Program-made: the position numbers and the translations under genes
Notes under the pieces: generated by a model
Database searches by the model: none
Seen by the model: the letters and a program-made list of their open reading frames with translations, nothing else
What the model was told of the DNA's origin: nothing
Source: Acuticoccus mangrovi
Lineage (GTDB): Bacteria; Pseudomonadota; Alphaproteobacteria; Rhizobiales; Amorphaceae
DNA: 64,000 bases
Assembly: GCF_016411865.1 (NCBI RefSeq)
Contig: NZ_JAEKJA010000021.1
Span: 1 to 64,000, forward strand
Reading direction: 5' to 3'
In this document: one piece after another, positions 35,402 to 43,870 of the stretch
How positions within the stretch are numbered: position 1 is the first letter of the stretch
How the letters are laid out: each line of letters starts with the position of its first letter

Positions 35402-35435
35402 GTCGTACCTCCTTCGTTGCGTCGTTGCGGAGAGG

Positions 35436-36230
35436 TCAGGCGGCGCGGCGCCTCACGTCGGTCCGTCGGATCAGGGCGATCATGATGAGGAGCAGCACGC
35501 CGAGGGCGATCACCGAGGTGGTGGCGGCGGCGATGGTCGGATCGACCGTCACCTTCACGCCCTCCCACAGCTTGACCGAGATCGGCTTGCGGATCGTGCC
35601 GAGCACGAAGGTCGCGATCAGCAGCTCGTGCGCCGAGTGCATGAACGCGAAGATCGCCCCCACCATGACGCTCGGCGCGATGATCGGCAGGGTGACGTTG
35701 ACGAACGCGCGGGCCGGCCGCGCGCCGTGCGCCACCGCGGCGCGCTCGATGTTCTCGTCGATCTGACCGAGGCTCGCGACGACGTTGATGACGACGAACG
35801 GGATGCCGGAGACGGCGTGCGCGAAGGCGAGCCCGTAGACCGTGTCGAGCAGGCCGAGCGGCACGTAGAACTGATAGATCGAGATCGCCTGGATGATCGT
35901 CGGCGTCATGAAGGTGGACAGGAGCAGGCCGCTGAGGAAGCCGCGGCCGCGCCTGACGTAGCGCACCAAAGCGATCGCCATCGGCACGGAGACGACCACC
36001 GCGACGACGACCGAGATCACCCCCACCTGCACGGTGAGGACGAGGGCGTTGACCCAGGACGGGTCGGTCAGGATCTTCTCGTACCACTGCAGCGAAAGCC
36101 CCGGCGGCGGGAAGCGCAGGAAGCTCGCCGAGCTGAACGAGATGCCCACCACGACGATGACCGGGAAGAGCAGCATCGCGAGGACGAAGACGTTGACCCC
36201 GCGCAGGATGTTGGTGAGGACGGCGCTCAT
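35436..36230 (-). CDS. ABC transporter permease (PotC-like)
   Basis: A 264-residue inner-membrane permease with about six helices, beginning ILRGVNVFVLAMLLFPVIVV. The PPPGLSLQWYEKIL segment after helix 1 is the PotC hallmark, and the EAA-type loop is ERAAVAHGARPARAFVNVTLP. The start overlaps the stop of the partner permease as ATGA. It works with the PotB-like and PotA-like subunits encoded upstream. Confidence 0.93.
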   Translation of the reverse strand: MSAVLTNILRGVNVFVLAMLLFPVIVVVGISFSSASFLRFPPPGLSLQWYEKILTDPSWVNALVLTVQVGVISVVVAVVVSVPMAIALVRYVRRGRGFLSGLLLSTFMTPTIIQAISIYQFYVPLGLLDTVYGLAFAHAVSGIPFVVINVVASLGQIDENIERAAVAHGARPARAFVNVTLPIIAPSVMVGAIFAFMHSAHELLIATFVLGTIRKPISVKLWEGVKVTVDPTIAAATTSVIALGVLLLIMIALIRRTDVRRRAA

Positions 36231-37069
36231 GACTTGCCGTCTCCGCCGAACAGCCGGTCCATGCCGAAGACGAGGTTGTAGACGACGAGGATCGCCACGC
36301 TGAAGACGAGCAGGATGACGCCGGCGGCCGAGGCGACCGACCAGTTGAGGAGCTCGGTGGCGAGGATCATGATCGTCTGGCTGATCATCGTCTCGCTGGG
36401 GCTGCCGAGGAGGGCGGGGGTGACGTAGAAGCCCATCGCCACGACGAAGACGAGAAGGCTCGCCCCGTAGATCCCCGGCATGCTGAGCGGCAGGAACACG
36501 GTGAGGAAGGCGCGCGTCCGGCTCGCGCCGTGGATCGCCGCGGCGTCGAGGAGGCGGCGGTCGATGCGCAGCATGGCGCCGAACAGCGTCAGGATCATGA
36601 GGGGCAGGAGGATCTGCGTCATCGCCAAGGTGACGCTGAAGAGGTTGTAGAGCATCGCGATGGGCTGCTCGATGATGCCGAGCGAGATCAGCAGCCGGTT
36701 GATGAGCCCCTCGCGCCCCAAGAGGACGAGCCAGGCGTAGCTGCGCACGATGTAGTCGAGCCAGTAGGGCACGATCACCATGACGAGGGCGACGGCCCGC
36801 CACCAGCCCGACAGGACGGTGAGCATGTAGGCGATCGGGTAGCCGAGGAGGAGGGTGCAGACGGTGGTGACGACGGCGACGCGCAGCGTGTTGCCGAGGA
36901 CCTTGGAGTAGACCGGCGAGGTGAACACCGTCTCGTAGGAGGCGAGGCCGCCCTCCCGGAAGCCGTTGATCGCCAGGAGCACGATCGGCAGGATGAAGAA
37001 GAAGCCGATCCAGATCAGGCACGGCGCCATGAGGAGCGCACCGGTCGTGTTTCGCGTCAGGTGGCGCAA
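36227..37069 (-). CDS. ABC transporter permease (PotB-like)
   Basis: A 280-residue permease with six helices. The first (LLMAPCLIWIGFFFILPIVL) and the segment YWLDYIVRSYAWLVLLGREGLIN are typical of PotB. The EAA loop is DAAAIHGASRTRAFLTVFLP. It follows the ATPase gene by 49 bases and is coupled to the PotC-like gene. Confidence 0.93.
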   Translation of the reverse strand: MRHLTRNTTGALLMAPCLIWIGFFFILPIVLLAINGFREGGLASYETVFTSPVYSKVLGNTLRVAVVTTVCTLLLGYPIAYMLTVLSGWWRAVALVMVIVPYWLDYIVRSYAWLVLLGREGLINRLLISLGIIEQPIAMLYNLFSVTLAMTQILLPLMILTLFGAMLRIDRRLLDAAAIHGASRTRAFLTVFLPLSMPGIYGASLLVFVVAMGFYVTPALLGSPSETMISQTIMILATELLNWSVASAAGVILLVFSVAILVVYNLVFGMDRLFGGDGKS

Positions 37070-37118
37070 GTAGGGGCTCCGTGGACGGGGTTCGGCGTTC
37101 TCACGGCGGTGGCCGCCG

Positions 37119-38207
37119 TCATCGCTTCAGGAGGCGGGAGACGTCGACCTTCCAGCTGACGCCGATGTCGGCGCCGCCACCGACCGGCTGATGCCGTCCG
37201 GTGCGGATCGAGATGACGTCGGAGGTGTTCTTGATGCGGGCGGTGATCCTGAGGGAGTCGCCGTGGAAGTCGACCGTCTCCACCGTCGCGGCGACGTCGA
37301 CGGTGCGCTCCTGCGCGCCCGTCGGCGCGCCGACCGTGATGTCTTCCGGGCGGATGAAGATATACGCTGCCTCGCCGACGTTCATCGACTGGCCGCGCCG
37401 CGGCACGGCGAGGCGGGTGCCGTCGCCGAGGGCGACGAGGTAGTCCGATGCGTCGACGCCCTCAACCGTCGCCGGAATGAGGTTCGAGCCGCCGAGGAAG
37501 TTGGCGACGAACACGTTGTCGGGCTCGTCGTAGATCTGCGTCGGGGTGCCGACCTGGCTGATCCGGCTGTCGTTCATGACGACGACGAGGTCGGACATGA
37601 CGAAGGCTTCGGTCTGGTCGTGGGTCACGTAGATGAAGGTGGCCCCGGTCTGTCGCTGGATCTCCTTGATCTCGATCTGCACCTGGTCGCGCAGGCGACG
37701 GTCGAGGGCGCCGAGCGGCTCGTCCATGAGGAGGAGACGGGGCCGGGAGGCGAGGGCGCGGGCCATCGCCACGCGCTGCTGTTGGCCGCCCGAGAGCTGC
37801 TTGGGCAGGCGCGTCTCGTAGCCTTCGAGGCGCACCATCGCGAGACACTCGCGCACCCGCTCGGCGACGGCGGCGCGGCTCATCCGGTCGCGCATCTTCA
37901 GGGGATAGGCGACGTTGTCGCCTACCGTGAGGTGCGGGAAGAGGGCGTAGGACTGGAACACCATGCCGATGTTCCGCTTGTAGGTCGGGATCTGCGACAC
38001 CGCCTGGTCGTTGAAGCGGATCTCGCCCTCGTCGGGCGTCACGAAGCCGGCGATCGCGTTGAGCGTGGTGGTCTTGCCCGATCCGCTCGGGCCGAGAAGG
38101 GTGGCGAAGGAGCCGGAGGGAACGCGCAGCGAGATGTCGTCGATGGCCGCAAAGGAGCCGTAGCGCTTGGTCAGATTGCGCAACTCGACATCAATGCCAT
38201 AGGCCAT
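37119..38207 (-). CDS. ABC transporter ATP-binding protein (PotA-like)
   Basis: A 362-residue ATPase. Walker [10 protein letters not shown] is at residues 39-47, the Q-loop is in [18 protein letters not shown], the signature is LSGGQQQRV and Walker B is [12 protein letters not shown], with a C-terminal TOBE domain (about 275-360). The start at 38207 (MAYGIDVE) gives the normal N-terminus. It is the first gene of a six-gene operon ending in the enoyl-CoA hydratase, so the promoter should lie in the AT-rich stretch around 38310-38350. Confidence 0.93.
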   Translation of the reverse strand: MAYGIDVELRNLTKRYGSFAAIDDISLRVPSGSFATLLGPSGSGKTTTLNAIAGFVTPDEGEIRFNDQAVSQIPTYKRNIGMVFQSYALFPHLTVGDNVAYPLKMRDRMSRAAVAERVRECLAMVRLEGYETRLPKQLSGGQQQRVAMARALASRPRLLLMDEPLGALDRRLRDQVQIEIKEIQRQTGATFIYVTHDQTEAFVMSDLVVVMNDSRISQVGTPTQIYDEPDNVFVANFLGGSNLIPATVEGVDASDYLVALGDGTRLAVPRRGQSMNVGEAAYIFIRPEDITVGAPTGAQERTVDVAATVETVDFHGDSLRITARIKNTSDVISIRTGRHQPVGGGADIGVSWKVDVSRLLKR

Positions 38208-38734
38208 GCAGCGGTCCTTGTCGGCTCCCGGATGGTCGCGGAACGGGTGCGGAGGCCGGCGAGGCGCCGTCCGCGGAGCACAGCTAGGCATGCCCGTCGG
38301 GGCGCTTCAAATGATATTATGGCATTGTCTATATAAGTGGTTCTTATTACTTCGGCACGACCCGAAGTCTCGGCGAATGCAGGGCGATCGGTTTTCGGCG
38401 GCGGGCGCGGCCTGCGCGGCGTCGCGGGCGCCGCTCGGCGATCGCGGCGAAACCCTGTTCCGGCCGGCACGACGGGCGTTTGCAGCCCACGCCGATCGAT
38501 CGGGCCCGGTCGTTCCGGTCCGGGTCGTTCGGGGCCGGATCATGAGGTCGGGTCATGAGGTCGGGTCATGGGGCCGGCGGCTGCGCCTCGGGGGTCGTGC
38601 TCCGCGATGCGACCGGCGCATGGCGCTCAGGGTGCGCCACCGTGCCGCGCGGCCCGTCTTCCTGCCCTCCGTAGCGACGTTTGGCAAGGGGCGGGAGCGG
38701 TGATCGGGGAGGGGCCAGTCGGCCGGAGCGGGGG
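38208..38734. other. Intergenic region: operon promoter and a short tandem repeat
   Basis: No supportable gene. An AT-rich patch at about 38308-38350 is the best place for the promoter of the leftward transporter operon. At about 38540-38570 the 13-mer TCATGAGGTCGGG occurs twice in tandem with a partial third copy. The rest is GC-rich with open frames on both strands that show no recognisable protein. Confidence 0.4.
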
Positions 38735-38753
38735 TGGCGGAGCCGGAGGGATT
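38735..38753. repeat. Left attachment site (attL core)
   Basis: TGGCGGAGCCGGAGGGATT, identical for 19 bases to 50466-50484, the 3' end of tRNA-Ser (CCA, discriminator, acceptor stem and part of the T arm on the minus strand). The match stops at the next base on both sides, as expected of a crossover core. Confidence 0.92.
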
Positions 38754-38811
38754 ACGATTATCGACATAAGCCGCTGATATTCAATGGATACCCCGCTCTT
38801 TAAGCTCTATC

Positions 38812-38850
38812 GTGCCTAACGTAGTGCCTAATATTTTGCAGTGCGTAACG
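38812..38850 (+). promoter_or_regulatory. Left integrase arm-type repeats
   Basis: Three direct copies of a 10-mer: GTGCCTAACG (38812-38821), GTGCCTAATA (38824-38833) and GTGCGTAACG (38841-38850). The same 10-mer recurs near the other end of the element in the same orientation (50324-50354), as arm-type integrase binding sites do. Confidence 0.7.
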
Positions 38851-38859
38851 GACTCGCGT

Positions 38860-39447
38860 TCATGGAAAGTTCTTTCCGTTGTCCACAGATGGATCTCTCG
38901 CGCGCTTACGTGCTGCACATAGCCGCCCAGCTGCCCGTTGTCGCTCGCGTCGGCAGCCGTCGCATATCCGGCGCCGGCACTGCGTCGCTTCAGGGATAGG
39001 CCCATCGCAATCCACGCATCGCAGAGCCGCCAGCGCCTCGGAGAGCGGCGGTTGATCACGGCTTGCCCGCTTCCGATCGTACTCGGCTCGCCGTCCGCAG
39101 GCCCGGCTGCAATAGATGGCATCGCTCCGAGTGCCGGTGAAGGTCGTGCCGCAATGGGCGCATGATCGATTCGCGCGCGCTCGCCGCCGCTCCTCCGACT
39201 CGACCGCGGTGTTGAAGACGCTCGCCGCCCGCGCACGGCAGCGCCCGCTACAATATTTCGCGTCGTTGCGCCGTGGGGTGAACACCTCGCCGCAGCGTGG
39301 ACAGGTGCGAGGCACCGCAGGATGGTGCCGCCGGTAGTGCGCCCGCGCGGCGCATCGACGGCTGCAATAGCGTCGATTGCTGGCCGTCGTCTGGATCGCC
39401 GTCCCGCACCACTCGCACACGTCGTCGGGCAGGTCGTCGAGGTTCAT
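38860..39447 (-). CDS. Tandem zinc-ribbon protein (four C2C2 units)
   Basis: A 195-residue basic protein with four successive zinc-ribbon units: CEWCG...YCSRRC (from about residue 11), CPRCG...YCSGRC, CAHCG...YCSRAC, and a variant CVDCD...ICDGC. Each has C-x2-C, about 14 residues, then C-x3-C (C-x2-C in the last). The spacing and Arg-rich linkers suggest nucleic-acid binding. The start at 39447 overlaps the stop of the next zinc-ribbon gene (ATGA). It is the distal gene of the satellite head operon. I do not recognise a named family. Confidence 0.75.
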   Translation of the reverse strand: MNLDDLPDDVCEWCGTAIQTTASNRRYCSRRCAARAHYRRHHPAVPRTCPRCGEVFTPRRNDAKYCSGRCRARAASVFNTAVESEERRRARANRSCAHCGTTFTGTRSDAIYCSRACGRRAEYDRKRASRDQPPLSEALAALRCVDCDGPIPEATQCRRRICDGCRRERQRAAGRLCAARKRARDPSVDNGKNFP

Positions 39448-40070
39448 GCCTGCCGCCGCATCTCGCGCTGCGTGGCGTAGAAGCACGCCGAGCCGCAATA
39501 TCGTTGGTCCCGCTTCCGGCTTCGGTACATCGTCCCGCACCGCTCGCAGGCCCGTGCCGGCGCACGATCACGATAGGCCGCATCGGACGCTGCACGCTGC
39601 GCTCGCGCCTCGTCGCTCGTGTCGCGTTCGCGACGGCTGGTGTGCCACGCGGCCGCGCACACGGTGCTGCAAAACTTATAGTGATGGCCCTCCAGCGGCC
39701 CGCGGCACCGGAGGCAGTTCTCGCGCTCGATGGGCAGGGCGCCGTCCTGGGTCCATTCCGGCTGGCCCTCCTTCCATGATGGCCGGGTGGCGCCGATCAT
39801 CGCCAGCGCGCGGGACACAATGTCGGCGGCCGCTGCGTCGGCCTCCTGCCACGTCCATCCCTCGGTGCAGAGGCCGGAACGGATGCCGTGACGGCAGGAC
39901 GCCTCGAACGCGAACCGGGACGGTGCGCCGGCCTCGAACCCCGCCTTCATGATCTCGGCCACGTTGTCGATCATGCGCCGCCGTCTGGCGTCGTTGAGCT
40001 GCCGCTGCTTCGGCTTGGCCGTCTTCTTGGTCTCCCGCTTTGGCGGCGACCAGGGGACCCGAGCAAGCAT
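39444..40070 (-). CDS. Zinc-ribbon protein of the satellite head operon
   Basis: A 208-residue protein with a basic N-terminus (KRETKKTAKPKQRQ), a central alpha-helical region, and two C-terminal zinc ribbons: CLRCRG...FCSTVC and CERCG...YCGSAC, the same type as in the downstream gene. It starts one base before the portal gene stop and overlaps the next gene by ATGA, so portal and both zinc-ribbon proteins are made together. A packaging or DNA-binding role is possible; function unknown. Confidence 0.72.
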   Translation of the reverse strand: MLARVPWSPPKRETKKTAKPKQRQLNDARRRRMIDNVAEIMKAGFEAGAPSRFAFEASCRHGIRSGLCTEGWTWQEADAAAADIVSRALAMIGATRPSWKEGQPEWTQDGALPIERENCLRCRGPLEGHHYKFCSTVCAAAWHTSRRERDTSDEARAQRAASDAAYRDRAPARACERCGTMYRSRKRDQRYCGSACFYATQREMRRQA

Positions 40071-40071
40071 G

Positions 40072-41154
40072 TCATTCCCAGTCGATGAACTTGAAGCTGT
40101 CCTCGATCGCCTGCGGGTCCAGCCCCGCCTCCTTTGCCTGGGTGAGTGCTTGGACCATGGTGGCGAAGGCGCGCGCTCGGCCGCCGGCATCGAACGCCTG
40201 CGTCGGTCGAACTACGTCCATCGTGATGGGTGTTCCCAATTTGTTGGTGGCCTCCTCGGCCATGAGTCCGACCATGGGCTGGAGGACCCATTGCGCCAGG
40301 TGCCTCTGGGCCTCGCGCACGAGGGGGCCTTGCGCGTTCGTCGCCCACATCGCCGGCAGCACGCCGAAGGCTGCGAAAATGCTGCTTCGCGACGCCTCTA
40401 GGGTCTCCAAGGCCATGCTCTTCGCCATGTCGGGCGTGAGGTCGTTGGGCCTCCAGTCTTGCGCGGGAGCCGGGCCACCGGCCGCTGACACGGCCACCGA
40501 TTCGCGCACCAGAACGCGGCCTCGCGAGCCCCTGAAGGAACGCTGCATCCGGTTCATGCCGGCTTCGTCGTGCTCCGGCAACGGGACGATTTGAGAGCCA
40601 AGCGGAGCGAATTCGTAGATCTCTCCGAGGGCGGTTTCGAGGGCGTGGAGGAGTCCTGCAGAGAGCCGAGCGCGTCGCAGCGGGGCCGATCCGTACCAGG
40701 GCGCGACCATGTCCACCGCGGTTCGGAAGTGCAGCACCTCGGCCGCCAGCGCCGTCTCGGTGTGGCCACCGCCGGCATCAGGGATGGAGAGGCGATAGGC
40801 CCGTGGTGTTCCGTCTCGCGTGGACACCTCCCAATCCGTGGCCGGTGCCAGGTTATCCTCCCGGATAACCCAAACCGCCTCGCCGCGCAGGGCCAGGGAG
40901 CGCGCGGTAGCCGCCATGACCGAGTGGTTAATGAGGTCTGTGCCCACAATATCGGCGAGCGCGAGGCCCGATTCCCACATGGTGACGCAGGTCTGAACCG
41001 TGCCCGTCAGCTCGGCCATTCCGCGGGCGCCGCTAATGTACGCCTCGCGCGCCGCGATGATCTCGGCGGTGAAGCCGGAACCGCTGGAGCGGGTCTCGCG
41101 AGATGTCCTCAAATCTGATGACATCTCCTCGCGCTTTTGCCAGGGCCACCTCAT
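40072..41154 (-). CDS. Phage portal protein (HK97-type)
   Basis: A 360-residue protein. It has the early VQTCVTMWESGLALADIVGT core, a middle VLHFRTAVDMVAPWYGSAPLRRAR segment, and the conserved LEASRSSIFAAFGVLPAMW helix region typical of HK97-family portals, which form the dodecameric DNA channel at one capsid vertex. It is slightly short (usual 380-430). The start at 41154 (MRWPWQKREEM) overlaps the stop of the connector gene. Here the portal follows capsid and protease, the reverse of the usual portal-protease-capsid order. Confidence 0.8.
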   Translation of the reverse strand: MRWPWQKREEMSSDLRTSRETRSSGSGFTAEIIAAREAYISGARGMAELTGTVQTCVTMWESGLALADIVGTDLINHSVMAATARSLALRGEAVWVIREDNLAPATDWEVSTRDGTPRAYRLSIPDAGGGHTETALAAEVLHFRTAVDMVAPWYGSAPLRRARLSAGLLHALETALGEIYEFAPLGSQIVPLPEHDEAGMNRMQRSFRGSRGRVLVRESVAVSAAGGPAPAQDWRPNDLTPDMAKSMALETLEASRSSIFAAFGVLPAMWATNAQGPLVREAQRHLAQWVLQPMVGLMAEEATNKLGTPITMDVVRPTQAFDAGGRARAFATMVQALTQAKEAGLDPQAIEDSFKFIDWE

Positions 41155-41693
41155 GCGGTCGTCCTCCGATATGGGCGAAGAAGATCCGCTGCCCCGCTGT
41201 TGCGCAGCGCATCGGCCATCCACGACGGCGAGCGACGGTGTGCGATCGAAACGGAGCCCGCGGTGACGGACTCGGACATGACGCCGGGCTTACCGGGCGT
41301 GGCCGCCATGAACTCGGCAAGGCGTCGGAAGGCCTCGCCTACCACCTCGGGAAGGTCGCCGCCGCCAACCTCACCAGTGAAGCGGTAGGCCTTGCAGCTC
41401 GGGAGGCAGAAGCCGCCGAGTGGCGTCGGCGACAGTTCCACCGCGGTCCAATCGTCCTCGCAGTCCCACACCTCCACGGTGCTGATTGTCGCGGGCGTCA
41501 GCGGCGGTACCCATCCGCCGGGACCTTCGACGATCCAAGCGACGGTGCGCGCGGACCACCGGTGGACGATGTACGCCTCGATGCGCTGCCATAGCATCGC
41601 CTCATCGAGCGCGGCGGCGGCGGTAGAGAGCGTCAGCCCATGGTCAGGCCATGACGTCGGGACGCCTTCGGTCTGTTTGATCGTCTCGGCCAT
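41151..41693 (-). CDS. Head-tail connector/adaptor protein (gp6-like)
   Basis: A 180-residue protein. The centre is beta-rich (VEVWDCEDDWTAVEL), followed by a helix PEVVGEAFRRLAEFMAA and a C-terminal LLRPYRRTTA, the usual ending of HK97 gp6-type adaptors. Such rings attach below the portal. GGAGG lies five bases before the start at 41693, which also overlaps the protease stop as TGATG. It is longer than most gp6 proteins (about 100 aa), so the call is moderate. Confidence 0.65.
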   Translation of the reverse strand: MAETIKQTEGVPTSWPDHGLTLSTAAAALDEAMLWQRIEAYIVHRWSARTVAWIVEGPGGWVPPLTPATISTVEVWDCEDDWTAVELSPTPLGGFCLPSCKAYRFTGEVGGGDLPEVVGEAFRRLAEFMAATPGKPGVMSESVTAGSVSIAHRRSPSWMADALRNSGAADLLRPYRRTTA

Positions 41694-42337
41694 CACAGCC
41701 TCCACCGGTTGAGAAGGTGGCGCGGGCGGGGGGAGATGATCCCCATTGGGTTTATCTCCCAGCTCCGGCCTTCCTCGGCGCCTTCCTCCTCCTTGGCCAT
41801 CGCCTCGCGGTATGCCGCTACCGTGACAAGGGATAACTCATAGAGGAGCGCAGCGAAGATGGTGCGGATGAGCGCCGTGCCCTCGGCAGGGTCCTCTTCC
41901 GTCACCTCCTCAGCCTTGGGGACAGCGCGCGGTGGCGGAATCCGAAAGCCGGGACTGATGCCCCGGATCAAGCCGCTATCGAACGCCGCCGCGAAGTTCC
42001 GCCCATAGGGCGCGTCTAGGATTTCCGGCGAGATGTCAGCCTCGAAGGTCAACGCCGCGTCGGTGTCTTTCAGCTTCAAGGTGCCATTGGCGCGAGAGGC
42101 GAGCGGCCGATCATAGCTGTGGCCGACCAGGAGGTGGATTTCCTCCTCCGGCCGTTCGACCCGGTAGGCGAAAGCCCGAGGGGCAATCCGCTCCTTGCGA
42201 GGCCGCCCACCATTACGCCCGCCGTCGCTCATGACAGCGTTCGAGTTGTACGGGAACGACCCCGTGAGGCGGCGCCCACCGCCCCGCGAGCCGCGACGCA
42301 GTTCAAGTTCTCCGATGGCGCCGCCGTACAGCATCAC
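41693..42337 (-). CDS. HK97-family prohead protease
   Basis: A 214-residue capsid maturation protease. The catalytic histidine is in LLVGHSYDRPLAS and the catalytic serine in LYELSLVTVAAY. Residues before about 45 are Gly/Arg-rich and atypical, so an internal start is possible. The start overlaps the capsid stop, so the two are translated together. Substrate would be the N-terminal delta domain of the adjacent capsid protein. Confidence 0.88.
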   Translation of the reverse strand: MMLYGGAIGELELRRGSRGGGRRLTGSFPYNSNAVMSDGGRNGGRPRKERIAPRAFAYRVERPEEEIHLLVGHSYDRPLASRANGTLKLKDTDAALTFEADISPEILDAPYGRNFAAAFDSGLIRGISPGFRIPPPRAVPKAEEVTEEDPAEGTALIRTIFAALLYELSLVTVAAYREAMAKEEEGAEEGRSWEINPMGIISPRPRHLLNRWRL

Positions 42338-43584
42338 TGAATCCCGCTGATGATCTCAAGCTGGGAAGCGCGGGCCACGGTCACATCCATCGTCGCCAGC
42401 GCCGTGATGCGAAGACCGCCGGACTGAGCGTCGCTGAAGGGGTCGCGGATCATGTCCACAGCGCCCCAGGTGCCGACGAAGATCGGCGCGACACCGCCCG
42501 CCGAGGTGGTGAGCAACCCAACACTTTCGGCCGGATCACCGGACGGCGCCGCGAGCGCGTTCGTGGTCAGGACCGTGTTGCCGATCTTCGCGGCGATGCG
42601 GTCCCACTCGGAGATGGCGAGGCCGGTGATCAGATCGTCCGTGGCGTCCCACACTTCCGGGCGGAGCATCAGCCGGACGCCCGCCGGGCCGGTGGCCGAG
42701 TTGGCGAGCATGAAGCGCAGCACCGCGCTACGGAAGGCCGCCCAGTCAGGGGCCGCCCCGATGTCGGTGTTGGTGATGCCGTAGGTCGCCGCCCCGGTGA
42801 TGACGCCGAGCGGTTCGCCATCGGCGCCGGAGCCCAGGAACACCACCCGATCCATTTCCACCGCGATCGCCGCGTTCATGTCGCGCCGTACGGCCTGCTC
42901 CAGCGCCTCGCCGGACTGCTTCAGCGCCTTGCGGGTGATCCTCATCTGAACGCCCAGCGTGTGGTCAGGCGACAGCGCATGATCGGTCGTGGCGTAGGCC
43001 GAGGGCGAGGCAACATTGCCCGTCTCCGACGATTGCCAACCCACGGATGCACCCGCGGTAGCAACCGGCCACTCGACGGAGCCGGAGCCGATGTTGATCA
43101 TGCTCGCGCCCATCCGCCCGGCCACCGAGTCGGGGAATAGGCGATCGATGATCGGGCGCGTCTGCATCGGGTCCGGAGTGCCGGTCGAGACCGTTTCGCC
43201 CGCGCGGAGTTCGAGTGCCTGCCACGGCACCGGTACGCCGCGATATCCGTTGGCGCTACGCAGCTCCTGTACCACCTCAGCGGTGCGGCCTTCGAGCTGG
43301 CGCCCCTCATCCAGGTAGCGCGCCACCTGGCGCATCTCGAAGCCAGCCACGAGGTCCGCGTATTCGCGCTCGCCGCGGGTCTCCAGCTCGGCACCAGCCT
43401 CGCGCCGCTCCTCATCCTCGGCGATCAGAGCCGCACGGTAGCGAGTCTCGTTCTGGCGGAATTCGAGGTCCAGCGTTTCAATCTGCCGGGTCTCGTCTTC
43501 ACTCGGATTGTCGTTCGCCACCAGCGGGGCGAGCGCCTGCCTGATCTCAGACTGTCGGCGCTGGATCTTCACAGAAGTCAGCAT
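42334..43584 (-). CDS. HK97-family major capsid protein
   Basis: A 416-residue capsid protein. Residues 1-110 are charged and helical with coiled-coil character (delta/scaffolding domain removed by the protease). The HK97-fold core follows (residues about 130-416), with SVEWPVATAGASVGWQSSE, TLGVQMRITRKALKQSGEALEQAVRRDM and the C-terminal RITALATMDVTVARASQLEII. GAGG lies ten bases before the start, which overlaps the end of the HNH gene by 38 bases. Confidence 0.9.
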   Translation of the reverse strand: MLTSVKIQRRQSEIRQALAPLVANDNPSEDETRQIETLDLEFRQNETRYRAALIAEDEERREAGAELETRGEREYADLVAGFEMRQVARYLDEGRQLEGRTAEVVQELRSANGYRGVPVPWQALELRAGETVSTGTPDPMQTRPIIDRLFPDSVAGRMGASMINIGSGSVEWPVATAGASVGWQSSETGNVASPSAYATTDHALSPDHTLGVQMRITRKALKQSGEALEQAVRRDMNAAIAVEMDRVVFLGSGADGEPLGVITGAATYGITNTDIGAAPDWAAFRSAVLRFMLANSATGPAGVRLMLRPEVWDATDDLITGLAISEWDRIAAKIGNTVLTTNALAAPSGDPAESVGLLTTSAGGVAPIFVGTWGAVDMIRDPFSDAQSGGLRITALATMDVTVARASQLEIISGIQ

Positions 43585-43870
43585 CGTCTAGTTCCTCACG
43601 TAGGAGCCTCGTCCACGCGAGGCGTTGGGGGTTGGGGAGAGAGCGCCCCTGTTCGAGGCAAGTTTTTCGGGAGTGACAGGGCACGCACAGCGCCTGGAGG
43701 TTGGCGGGGTCCCACGCGCGTTCGGGATGTGTCCGAACCGGGTGACGGTGATCCACTTCCAGCCGGCCGCGAGCGCCGCACTCGACGCATTGGAACCCAT
43801 CCCGCCGAAGGATGTCCCAGCGCAGCCTCGCCCATCGTTTGGAGCGGGTGATGTGAGCGGAATGCCTCAT
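43547..43870 (-). CDS. HNH endonuclease
   Basis: A 107-residue HNH nuclease. A zinc-binding CVECG is followed by the HNH core LEVDHRHPV, NLQALCVPCH and a final SRKT. HNH proteins encoded beside TerL assist cleavage during DNA packaging in many HK97-like phages. The start at 43870 overlaps the terminase stop as ATGA, and the 3' end runs 38 bases into the capsid gene in another frame. Confidence 0.9.
   Translation of the reverse strand: MRHSAHITRSKRWARLRWDILRRDGFQCVECGARGRLEVDHRHPVRTHPERAWDPANLQALCVPCHSRKTCLEQGRSLPNPQRLAWTRLLREELDDADFCEDPAPTV

Noticed and set aside
38540-38570. Tandem 13-mer near the left att site as an att or arm repeat
   Set aside because: Lies outside the 19-bp core repeat and does not match the integrase arm repeats; reported only as a local repeat.
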